Positions 1 through 6,444 of a DNA stretch of 10,784 nucleotides are shown here, piece after piece (positions within the stretch are counted from its first letter, which is position 1; each line of letters begins with the position of its first letter). The translations under genes and the position numbers were made by a program. The stretch spans positions 1-10,784 of the forward strand of contig JACSSB010000143.1 of the NCBI GenBank assembly GCA_014879435.1, read 5' to 3'. The stretch comes from Phycisphaerales bacterium (GTDB lineage: Bacteria; Pseudomonadota; Gammaproteobacteria; Competibacterales; Competibacteraceae). Under the pieces are notes generated by a model. The model saw nothing but the letters and a program-made list of their open reading frames with translations, searched no databases and was not told the origin of the DNA.

Positions 1-1082
1 AGATCGAACATGTTGTACCACATGCTGTGAATACCGGCCAAGGTAATGAACTGGTACTTGTAACCCATCGCACCCAATTCGCGCTGGAACTTGGCGATGG
101 TGGCATCGTCCAGATTCTTCTTCCAGTTAAACGAAGGCGAGCAGTTGTAGGCCAGCATCTTTTCGGGGAAGCGGTCACGGATCGCTTCAGCAAATTTCCG
201 AGCAAAGCCCAGATCCGGTGTGCCGGTTTCGCACCACACCATGTCGGCGTAAGGAGCGTAGGCCAGACCGCGCGAAATCGCCTGTTCCACACCTTTCCGA
301 GTCTTGTAGAAACCTTCGACGGTGCGCTCGCCGGTGCAGAATGGCTTGTCATTCTCGTCTACGTCGGAGGTCAACAGATCGGCTGCCTCGGCGTCGGTAC
401 GCGCCAGTACGATGGTCGGTACGCCACAGACATCCGCTGCCAGACGGGCCGCGACCAGTTTCTGCACCGCTTCCTGAGACGGCACCAATACTTTGCCACC
501 CATGTGGCCGCACTTCTTGACCGAGGCAAGCTGATCTTCGAAGTGAACACCACCCGCGCCGGAGCGGATCATCGCCTTCATCAGCTCGAAGGCGTTCAAC
601 ACACCACCGAACCCCGCTTCGGCGTCGGCCACGATCGGCAGGAAGTAATCGACATAGTCTTTGCTTCCCGGCCCAATACCACGTCCGCACTGGATCTCAT
701 CGGCGCGTTTGAAGGTATGGTTGATGCGCTCGACCACTGCTGGCACCGAATTTACCGGATACAGCGACTGGTCAGGATACATCGACATGTAGGTATTGTT
801 ATCGGCCGCGACCTGCCAACCGGACAGATAGATCGCTTTGATTCCAGCTTTGGCCTGCTGCATCGCCTGGCCAGCGGTCAACGCGCCAAGGCAGTTGACA
901 TACGGCTCGTTATTGACCAGATCCCAAAGTTTTTCAGCACCCCTCTGCGCCAAGCTATACTCGATCGGCACGGTACCACGCAACCGCGCGACATCTTCGG
1001 CGGTATAGGGGCGAGTAATACCCTTCCAGCGGGGATTCTCAGCCCACTCTTTTTTCAGTTGCTCAACACTGAGGTAAGCCAT
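1..1082 (-). CDS. aceA: Isocitrate lyase, N-terminal 360 residues (runs off the left edge)
   Basis: Isocitrate lyase cleaves isocitrate to glyoxylate and succinate in the cytoplasm and opens the glyoxylate shunt for growth on acetate or fatty acids. Translating the minus strand from the ATG at 1082-1080 gives an unbroken frame to the window edge. It starts MAYLSVEQLKKEW and closely follows Escherichia coli AceA as I recall it. The catalytic signature KKCGHM is at residues 189-194 (Cys191), the Mg-binding region DAEAGFGG at 153-160, and the substrate-binding stretch NCSPSFNW at 313-320. E. coli AceA is about 434 residues, so roughly 75 C-terminal residues lie outside. A Shine-Dalgarno AGAGGA (1090-1095 on the plus strand, complemented) lies 7 nt before the start and fixes it. 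The gene is divergent from glk. No malate synthase gene is visible here; it could lie beyond the edge. Confidence 0.97.
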   Translation of the reverse strand, partial: MAYLSVEQLKKEWAENPRWKGITRPYTAEDVARLRGTVPIEYSLAQRGAEKLWDLVNNEPYVNCLGALTAGQAMQQAKAGIKAIYLSGWQVAADNNTYMSMYPDQSLYPVNSVPAVVERINHTFKRADEIQCGRGIGPGSKDYVDYFLPIVADAEAGFGGVLNAFELMKAMIRSGAGGVHFEDQLASVKKCGHMGGKVLVPSQEAVQKLVAARLAADVCGVPTIVLARTDAEAADLLTSDVDENDKPFCTGERTVEGFYKTRKGVEQAISRGLAYAPYADMVWCETGTPDLGFARKFAEAIRDRFPEKMLAYNCSPSFNWKKNLDDATIAKFQRELGAMGYKYQFITLAGIHSMWYNMFD

Positions 1083-1161
1083 GTGCACATCCTCTTTGAG
1101 GTTTATGGGTTTGATCTTTGACGAAGCGGGCGCGGAAGCGCGTCACCGGCTGCCGCATTAA

Positions 1162-1185
1162 GTGATAAATAATCACAATTATTGT
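1162..1185. promoter_or_regulatory. Two overlapping dyads at the aceA promoter, possible operator
   Basis: GTGATAAATAATCAC (1162-1176) is a perfect 5+5 inverted repeat around 5 nt. ACAATTATTGT (1175-1185) is a perfect 5+5 inverted repeat around 1 nt. They share two bases and cover the predicted -10 and start site of aceA, where a repressor would be expected to bind. The first resembles a CRP or FNR site, but its half-site spacing fits neither consensus, so I do not name a regulator. Confidence 0.35.
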
Positions 1186-1210
1186 AATGTATTTTCTATC
1201 ATGCAATCAA
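1181..1210 (-). promoter_or_regulatory. Candidate sigma70 promoter of aceA
   Basis: On the minus strand TTGATT (1205-1210) and TACAAT (1181-1186) are separated by 18 nt. This would place the transcription start near 1174 and give a leader of about 90 nt before the aceA ATG. A second pair, TTGTAA (1259-1264) and TAGAAT (1235-1240), also 18 nt apart, lies upstream and could be an alternative promoter. The assignment is by consensus match only. Confidence 0.5.
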
Positions 1211-1385
1211 TTACCTAAGCGGCAATCTACACTTATTCTAATGTGGCTATGCAGCATTTTACAAGCGAATTACGGCAAACCGGCGCTGCACTCCTTATAA
1301 ACGCTACCATCGAGTGTATCGCCTTTCGCTTGCTAGAATTCCGGTAATTACTGATCAATACCGTCTACCGCCTGGAACGACCCCA

Positions 1386-2345
1386 ATGCCAGATAACCCG
1401 ACTGGATCTCATGCCCTGATCGCCGATATCGGCGGGACCAATGCCCGTTTTGCCCGGATCGACGCCCATCAACAGATTTACGCCGAGCAAACTTTATCCT
1501 GTGCCGATTTTACCGGCCTTGCCACCGCCGCCGCCGCCTACCTGCATGCGACCGAAGGGCCGTATCCGACACGGGCAGCCATCGCGGTCGCCACCCCCGT
1601 TACTCAGGATTGGATTCAATTCACCAACAGTCATTGGTCATTTTCGACCGAAGCCACCCGACGCAAGCTGGAACTGGAACAACTGCTGATCCTGAACGAC
1701 TTCACCGCCCTGGCACTGGCGCTGCCCCTGCTACGTGCAGATGAACGCCGAACGGTTGGTGGGGGTGAAGCGGTGGCCGGTGCACCCATCGGCTTGATTG
1801 GACCCGGTACTGGCCTGGGGGTATCGGGTTTAGTCTGGTCCGGGGATCGCTGGCTTCCGCTACAGACCGAAGGTGGCCATGTCACCTTTTCTCCGGTTGA
1901 TGAACGGGAATGGGCCATTGGCCAGATTCTATGCCGACGCTTTGGTCACGTCTCACCGGAACGCTTGCTGTCCGGGCCGGGTCTGGTGAATTTGTATACC
2001 GCGCTGGCAGAATTGGAAGGTTGGTCGGCAGAAGATCTACAACCTGCCGATATCACCGAGCGGGCCTTGACCGGGCGTTGCTCACACAGCCGGGACACGC
2101 TAAACCTGTTCTGCGCAATACTGGGTACAGCAGCGGGTAACTTGGCGATCACCCTCGGCGCACGCGGTGGAATCTATATCGGCGGCGGGATCGTGCCACG
2201 CCTCGGCGAATTTTTTGAACGCTCGGCATTTCGAAGCCGCTTTGAAACCAAGGGCCGATTCAGCAACTATCTGGCCACGATCCCCACCTGGGTAGTTGCC
2301 GCCACCAACCCAGCGCTACGTGGTGTGGCAGCGGCTCTGGCCTAA
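1386..2345 (+). CDS. glk: Glucokinase, Glk family
   Basis: Glk phosphorylates intracellular glucose with ATP to glucose 6-phosphate in the cytoplasm. The 319-residue product matches the bacterial Glk family (E. coli Glk is 321 residues) along its whole length. It has the phosphate-binding DIGGTNAR (14-21), LNDFT with the likely catalytic Asp105, the second phosphate loop GPGTGLG (139-145), the sugar-binding EGGH (162-165), LLSGPGLVNLY (194-204) and GGGIVPR (266-272). The frame can be extended to a GTG at 1314, adding 24 residues. I prefer the ATG at 1386 because it gives the family's usual N-terminus just before the first glycine-rich loop and has GGAA 8 nt upstream. The ribosome binding site is weak. 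The gene converges on phhB with no visible terminator between them. Confidence 0.95.
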   Translation: MPDNPTGSHALIADIGGTNARFARIDAHQQIYAEQTLSCADFTGLATAAAAYLHATEGPYPTRAAIAVATPVTQDWIQFTNSHWSFSTEATRRKLELEQLLILNDFTALALALPLLRADERRTVGGGEAVAGAPIGLIGPGTGLGVSGLVWSGDRWLPLQTEGGHVTFSPVDEREWAIGQILCRRFGHVSPERLLSGPGLVNLYTALAELEGWSAEDLQPADITERALTGRCSHSRDTLNLFCAILGTAAGNLAITLGARGGIYIGGGIVPRLGEFFERSAFRSRFETKGRFSNYLATIPTWVVAATNPALRGVAAALA

Positions 2346-2357
2346 TTGATTCCATTC

Positions 2358-2705
2358 TCAAGCCGTCGAGTACTCATCAGCGTATAACGCGTTGACCTTG
2401 GCGGCCATGATAAAGTCGTTTTCGTGTAAACCGCCGATTTTGTGGGTGTAAAACAACACGTTGGCATATCCCCAGCCAAAGGTGATATCGGGATGATGCC
2501 CCTCGCTCTCGGCCAAATCACCGACCCGATTGACGAAAGCCAGGGCAGTAGCGAAAGTCTGGAACTGGAAGCGCCGCTCCAGGCGAGTGCTATTTTCCAA
2601 CAGTCGCCAATCGGACGCTTGCGATAACAGGGCTTCGGCCTCGCCGGGTGTAAGAGGAGGAACTCCGCCCTGACAGGGCGCGCAGGTCTTCTGGGACAGG
2701 TCCAT
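2358..2705 (-). CDS. phhB: Pterin-4a-carbinolamine dehydratase (PCD/DCoH, PhhB)
   Basis: The enzyme dehydrates 4a-hydroxytetrahydrobiopterin, regenerating the pterin cofactor of aromatic amino acid hydroxylases. The 115-residue product has the hallmark EGHHPD (68-73) and, 17 residues after His71, His88 in FYTHKIGGL, matching the three active-site histidines of the family. The C-terminal ENDFIMAAK is also typical. A CxxC pair (Cys8, Cys11) near the N-terminus resembles that of Pseudomonas PhhB. An upstream ATG at 2717 would add four residues, but the start at 2705 has GAGG 6 nt before it and fits the family better. There is no phhA in the window, so its partner is unknown. In genomes without phhA such proteins have been linked to other pterin uses, including molybdopterin. 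Confidence 0.93.
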   Translation of the reverse strand: MDLSQKTCAPCQGGVPPLTPGEAEALLSQASDWRLLENSTRLERRFQFQTFATALAFVNRVGDLAESEGHHPDITFGWGYANVLFYTHKIGGLHENDFIMAAKVNALYADEYSTA

Positions 2706-2798
2706 CGTGCACCTCATTTGCTGGGTTGGTCGATAATCCGCGCCCTGGTATCTTCAAGCGGCGAAGTGGGAAAAATCCGCCAGGACGGGTTATTTCGC

Positions 2799-2827
2799 TT
2801 TATACTCATCCACAAGTATCGACCCAA
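2799..2827 (-). promoter_or_regulatory. Candidate phhB promoter, overlapping a -10 for the divergent heme gene
   Basis: On the minus strand TTGGGT (2822-2827) and TATAAA (2799-2804) are 17 nt apart, suggesting transcription of phhB from about 2792. On the plus strand TATACT (2801-2806) overlaps the same bases and could be the -10 of the heme-protein gene, starting about 28 nt before its ATG, but I see no good -35 for it. If both are used, the two genes would compete for polymerase. Confidence 0.4.
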
Positions 2828-2841
2828 ATGAGAGGATTCGC

Positions 2842-3438
2842 ATGTCTTATTCGTCAACTCTGGTCCTTAGCGTGATGCTGGTGACTGGTGTTGCCTTCGC
2901 CCGGCCACCCTCTCCCACCACCGAGCAACCAGAACTTGCCGCAGAGGTGAAAACGGGCCGCGCTGCCGCACAACAATTTGGTGGCGCGTTGAAGAAAGAA
3001 CTGGAAGAAGCCATCAAGAGCGGGGGTCCGGTGAATGGGATCGTGGTCTGCCATGAACGAGCCGGGCAAATTGCCACGGATCTCGGCTCAAAACTGGACA
3101 TGATCGTAGGGCGGACCAGTCTCAAGACCCGCAACCCCAGCAACGCGCCCGACAATTGGGAATTGGCTGTACTTAAGCAATTCGAAGCCCGCAAAGAGGT
3201 GGGCGAACCGGTCGATAAACTGGAATTCTCTGCGGTCATCGAAGACGATCAAGGTCAGAAGACTTTCCGCTACATGAAGGCTATCCCTACCACGGCGCTG
3301 TGTCTGAGCTGTCATGGTAAGCAGCTCGATCCCGAGGTCGAGGCCAAACTGAAGGCGTTGTATCCAAACGATACCGCACGCGGCTTCCAGGAAGGCGATC
3401 TGCGTGGAGCATTCACCATCGCCCAACCACTACCATAA
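2842..3438 (+). CDS. Exported monoheme c-type protein, Tll0287-like (DUF3365) family
   Basis: The 198-residue product starts with a signal peptide (hydrophobic residues 5-19, likely cleavage after A-F-A near 20), so the mature protein should be periplasmic. One heme c attachment motif, CLSCH, is at 154-158. The stretch from Arg91 to Glu107 (R-T-S-L, then RNPSN, then PDNWE) and the late LRGAFTI are hallmarks I associate with the Tll0287-like domain. Cys70 in IVVCHERA is placed where that family can supply a thiolate axial ligand to the heme; this is recollection plus inference. The start is well supported: AGAGGA (2831-2836) lies 5 nt before the ATG. The cellular role is unknown; members are often treated as redox or heme-based sensor modules. 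The Nudix gene starts 20 bp after the stop and may be co-transcribed. Confidence 0.88.
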   Translation: MSYSSTLVLSVMLVTGVAFARPPSPTTEQPELAAEVKTGRAAAQQFGGALKKELEEAIKSGGPVNGIVVCHERAGQIATDLGSKLDMIVGRTSLKTRNPSNAPDNWELAVLKQFEARKEVGEPVDKLEFSAVIEDDQGQKTFRYMKAIPTTALCLSCHGKQLDPEVEAKLKALYPNDTARGFQEGDLRGAFTIAQPLP

Positions 3439-3458
3439 GATTTAGGGAGAGCGCCAAC

Positions 3459-3908
3459 ATGACCGTGGAGTGGACCGCACGCCTAACTGTCGCCACCCTC
3501 ATCGAGCGTGATGGTCGCTTCCTATTGGTGGAAGAATACGCCGATGGTGAGGAATTGGTCTACAACCAACCCGCCGGTCATCTGGACGAGCACGAAACTC
3601 TGGCAGCAGCAGCCATCCGCGAAACTTTGGAGGAAACTGCTTGGGAGGTCGAGGTTAATGCCATCGTCGGTATTTATTACTGGACTCATCCCAAGGGCCA
3701 TACCTTCGTCCGTACTTGCTTTGTCGGCACGGCCCTGCGCCATCACCCCGACCAGTCGCTGGATCATGGCATTCAGCGCGCAATTTGGTTGACTTACGAA
3801 GAAATTGTGGCGCTAGGGCCAAAATTACGTAGCCCGATGGTGCTGCGCTGTATCGACGATTATCTGGCAGGCCAGCGTTACCCACTGGACTTGTTCCACT
3901 ATCTCTAA
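3459..3908 (+). CDS. nudJ: Nudix hydrolase, NudJ-like phosphatase
   Basis: The 149-residue cytoplasmic protein resembles E. coli NudJ (YmfB), which hydrolyses thiamine pyrophosphate-type pyrimidine pyrophosphates and nucleoside tri- and diphosphates. The Nudix box runs from Gly40 through Glu46 to the REtlEE core at 54-59 that binds the catalytic metal. The usual Gly near the end of the box is Ala61. Other NudJ-like features are VEE (24-26), NQPAGHLD (36-43), a late LRSPMV and the C-terminal GQRYPLD. The ribosome binding site AGGGAG lies 9 nt before the ATG. The gene follows the heme-protein gene by 20 bp and probably shares its transcript. In E. coli nudJ sits next to mnmA, which is not seen here. 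The family is well supported; the exact substrate is inferred from similarity. Confidence 0.9.
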   Translation: MTVEWTARLTVATLIERDGRFLLVEEYADGEELVYNQPAGHLDEHETLAAAAIRETLEETAWEVEVNAIVGIYYWTHPKGHTFVRTCFVGTALRHHPDQSLDHGIQRAIWLTYEEIVALGPKLRSPMVLRCIDDYLAGQRYPLDLFHYL

Positions 3909-3983
3909 ACAGCGCCCGACCATCGCTCTGGTGCGCACCTCGCATTGGATGGAGAAACACCCGGCGCTCCATCGGTTGACGTG

Positions 3984-5354
3984 ATGACTTCCCGAACGGA
4001 TCAGAACTTTTCCCGCCCCGGCGGTAATTTGCTTCGTGCCAAGCGGCGCATGGAAAAACTGAATCACCAGAGACTGCGCTTGTTGCCACGGGCGCTGGTG
4101 CTGGGTGTGTTCTCTGGCCTGATGGCCGTGGCCTTCGCTAAAAGCATGGATGCCGGAGAAGAATTGCGGCTGGGCCTACTCGCCTTCGCCCATGATCTGG
4201 GTCCATGGGGAGTCACTCTATCCATAGCCTTCTCGGTGAGCACCATCGTCCTGGCGGTCTGGCTGGTTCGATTCTTCGACCCTGCGGCGGGCGGTAGCGG
4301 CATTCCGCATCTCAAGGGAGTTTTACTCGGTTACCGCTCGATGGTGTGGTACCGGATACTTTGGGTGAAATTTGTCGGTGGAGTCATCGGTATCACGGGT
4401 GGTTTGACCTTGGGACGGGAAGGGCCCACCGTGCAAATGGGTGGAGCACTGGGTCAAATGATGGGTCGTCGCTCGCACAGCGATATCATGGAACAACGTT
4501 CACTGATCGCTGCGGGCGCTGGTGCTGGCCTGTCCGCCATCTTCAACGCGCCGCTGGCAGGCGTGGTCTTTGTTCTAGAAGAGCTACAGGGCAATTTCAC
4601 CTCGCTGGTATTTTTCGCCGCACTCATCGCTTCGATGACTGCCGATGTCCTTTCGCGTGGACTCATGGGCCAGTACCCCGTATTCCATGTCACCGTCACC
4701 GCTATTCCCGAACTGAGTAGCTTGCCGCTGTTCCTGGCGCTGGGCATCCTGGCGGGCGTTCTCGGCGTCCTGTTCAACCGGACCCTGATGGCCACACAGC
4801 GTTTGTGCGATGTCAAAAGCCCCAAATTATTAGCAGGCAAATGGATTTCCTGGGCTGTCATCATCGGCCTGACCGGCTGGTGGATGCCGGGCATTTGCGG
4901 GGGCGGCCAGCCGTTGGTGGACAAGATTCTGAGCGGGCATGAATACATCGGACTGGGAACGCTCGCTTTCTTGTTCGGCGCCCGCTTCTTGCTGACGATG
5001 GGTAGTTATGGCACCGGCGCCGCTGGCGGTATCTTCGCACCACTGCTGGTGCTGGGCGCCTTGCTGGGACTGGGGGTTGGTGAACTGGGACGCGAGTGGT
5101 TCCCCCTGGTCGCGCCGGAACCGCTCACAGTCGCGGTCGCGGGGATGGCAGCCTACTTCACCGCCATTGTTCGTGCGCCACTCACCGGCATGGTGCTGAT
5201 CATCGAAATGACCGGCAACTATTCCCTGATCTTGCCGTTGTTCACCGCCTGTTTCTCGGCCTATGCCATCGCCGAGTGGTGGCCGGATATACCGATCTAC
5301 GAAGCCTTGCTAGAGCGTGATCTCGAAAAAGACGAAGCGGCCAACACAAACTAA
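3984..5354 (+). CDS. clcA: ClcA-type H+/Cl- exchange transporter
   Basis: This is a CLC-family inner-membrane antiporter, likely exchanging two chloride ions for one proton, with 456 residues from this start. The selectivity elements are GSGIP (104-108), GREGPTVQ (144-151), GGIFAP (348-353) and Tyr439 near the C-terminus, equivalent to Ser107, the 146-152 loop, Phe357 and Tyr445 of E. coli ClcA. The gating glutamate Glu146 (E148) and the internal proton glutamate Glu200 in LEEL (E203) are both present, which predicts an exchanger and not a channel. Ser in GSGIP favours chloride over nitrate. The chain ends after the membrane domain with no CBS domains. The start is uncertain: TTG 3945, ATG 3984 and ATG 4050 are in frame and none has a good ribosome binding site. 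I chose 3984 because the N-terminal length resembles E. coli ClcA. Confidence 0.94.
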   Translation: MTSRTDQNFSRPGGNLLRAKRRMEKLNHQRLRLLPRALVLGVFSGLMAVAFAKSMDAGEELRLGLLAFAHDLGPWGVTLSIAFSVSTIVLAVWLVRFFDPAAGGSGIPHLKGVLLGYRSMVWYRILWVKFVGGVIGITGGLTLGREGPTVQMGGALGQMMGRRSHSDIMEQRSLIAAGAGAGLSAIFNAPLAGVVFVLEELQGNFTSLVFFAALIASMTADVLSRGLMGQYPVFHVTVTAIPELSSLPLFLALGILAGVLGVLFNRTLMATQRLCDVKSPKLLAGKWISWAVIIGLTGWWMPGICGGGQPLVDKILSGHEYIGLGTLAFLFGARFLLTMGSYGTGAAGGIFAPLLVLGALLGLGVGELGREWFPLVAPEPLTVAVAGMAAYFTAIVRAPLTGMVLIIEMTGNYSLILPLFTACFSAYAIAEWWPDIPIYEALLERDLEKDEAANTN

Positions 5355-5382
5355 AAACCGGTGTGTCACGGCACGCAACGGT
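5353..5382 (-). terminator. Intrinsic terminator of the fbpABC operon
   Basis: On the minus strand, 9 nt after the fbpC stop, ACCGTTGCGT (5373-5382) pairs with ACACACCGGT (5357-5366) around a 6-nt loop: a 10-bp stem with one mismatch and one G-T pair. TTTTT (5353-5357 complemented) follows directly. Part of the U-tract lies inside the clcA TAA stop codon. In the plus direction the hairpin has no U-tract, so it should work mainly for the fbp operon. Confidence 0.75.
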
Positions 5383-5391
5383 CTCATCTCT

Positions 5392-6444
5392 TCAGTCACC
5401 ACCTCGTCGAAATATCATCAAATCATCGATATCCAACCGGATGCTGATGTGCTGCCCTGGCGCATGATCGTGATGGCTGGGCGCTAGACAGAGCAGGCGG
5501 GCACCGCTGGGCAATTGCAGGGTGTACAAAAACTCCGCTCCTCGAAATACCCGCTCCACCACTTCCGCCCGTAGCGGACTGGCATCATCACGCACTATAT
5601 GATCCGGTCGAATCAACACCTCCACCGGCTCGCCCACTGTGCAATCGACCGGTGGCGTACCCCAAAGCTCGCCCAATTCCGTACTCACCCGTCCATTGCT
5701 GCCCAGCCGACCGGGCAGCAATACCCCTTGGCCGATAAAATCAGCGACGAAGCGGTCGACCGGTCGATGATAAAGATTGTGGGCGCTGTCCCACTGCAAT
5801 AACCGCCCTTGATGCAGCACGCCGATTTCGTCGGCGAAAGCAAACGCTTCAAACTGATCGTGACTGACCAGCAGACCGCCAATGCCCTCCCGCAATAGGA
5901 TAGACCGCACCTCGCGCGCCAATCCCTCGCGCAAGGCCACATCCAGATTAGAGAATGGTTCGTCCAGCAATAACAGCCGTGGTCGTGGCGCCAGCGCCCG
6001 TGCTAATGCCACCCGCTGCTGCTGGCCGCCGGAAAGCTGATGCGGATAACGTCCGGCATACTCTTCCAGTCCGACCAACTTCAGTAGCTCGTCCACCCGC
6101 GCCCGGCGCTCGGCCACGTTCCAGTCGTACAGACCAAAGGCGATGTTCGCTGTGACGTTAAGATGCGGAAACAGCGCCAGATCCTGAAACATCAAGCCGA
6201 TCCGCCGCTGTTCAGGTGGTAGGGTCCAACCGGGTCGACTGAGTTCGACCCCATCCAGATGGATCGAACCGCGCCGTAGCGGCTCGAAACCGGCGATAGC
6301 CCGCAACAGGGTCGTCTTACCGCAACCGCTAGGCCCCAACAGACAGCCGATACCAGCCCGGCTCATCCGCAATGTCAGATCCCGAATCACCTTGCGGGGT
6401 GGATAAGCGACATCCAGCGTGCTCAATTCGAGAAAAGATGTCAC
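5392..6444 (-). CDS. fbpC: Ferric iron ABC transporter, ATP-binding protein
   Basis: This is the cytoplasmic ATPase that powers ferric iron import, 350 residues. All nucleotide-binding elements are intact: Walker A GPSGCGKTT (37-45), Q-loop Gln87 in FQDLALFPH, signature LSGGQQQR (137-144), Walker B LLLLDEP (157-163), D-loop SNLD and switch His195 in SHD. The segment from about 230 to the end fits the TOBE-type regulatory domain usual in the FbpC/PotA/MalK group. The start is a GTG whose bases overlap the fbpB stop by 4 nt (GTGA), giving translational coupling; GAAGG lies 8 nt upstream. It is the last gene of the operon and an intrinsic terminator follows. The ferric-iron assignment comes mainly from fbpA, fbpB and the Fur box, since the ATPase alone could serve other substrates. 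Confidence 0.94.
   Translation of the reverse strand: MTSFLELSTLDVAYPPRKVIRDLTLRMSRAGIGCLLGPSGCGKTTLLRAIAGFEPLRRGSIHLDGVELSRPGWTLPPEQRRIGLMFQDLALFPHLNVTANIAFGLYDWNVAERRARVDELLKLVGLEEYAGRYPHQLSGGQQQRVALARALAPRPRLLLLDEPFSNLDVALREGLAREVRSILLREGIGGLLVSHDQFEAFAFADEIGVLHQGRLLQWDSAHNLYHRPVDRFVADFIGQGVLLPGRLGSNGRVSTELGELWGTPPVDCTVGEPVEVLIRPDHIVRDDASPLRAEVVERVFRGAEFLYTLQLPSGARLLCLAPSHHDHAPGQHISIRLDIDDLMIFRRGGD

Larger units (their letters stand above)
1083..1385. other. Divergent intergenic region between aceA and glk
   Basis: This stretch of about 300 bp holds the aceA ribosome binding site, promoter and dyads described separately. A small GC-rich inverted repeat (GCGC-GGAA-GCGC, 1130-1141) falls in the predicted aceA leader. 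For glk in the other direction I see only weak candidates: TTATAA (1295-1300) without a good -35 partner, and TTACCT/TATTCT (1211-1216 and 1234-1239). No other gene is recognisable. Confidence 0.6.

Noticed and set aside
27..1121. Long plus-strand open frame of 364 codons opposite aceA
   Set aside because: The minus strand encodes an unmistakable isocitrate lyase over the same bases; the plus-strand product shows no family features and is an antisense shadow.
1162..1176. CRP or FNR site before aceA
   Set aside because: The half-site spacing (GTGA-N7-TCAC; GAT-N5-ATC) fits neither consensus (N6 and N4), so it is kept only as an unnamed dyad.
1314..1385. GTG start adding 24 residues to glucokinase
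   Set aside because: The extra residues precede the conserved N-terminus of Glk, and the ATG at 1386 gives the family's usual length.
1519..1540. GCC-rich run in glk as a possible repeat
   Set aside because: It is a short alanine-coding stretch in a normal reading frame, not an expanded repeat.
4346..4720. Plus-strand frame of 124 codons inside clcA
   Set aside because: It is out of frame with the conserved CLC motifs and has no features of its own.
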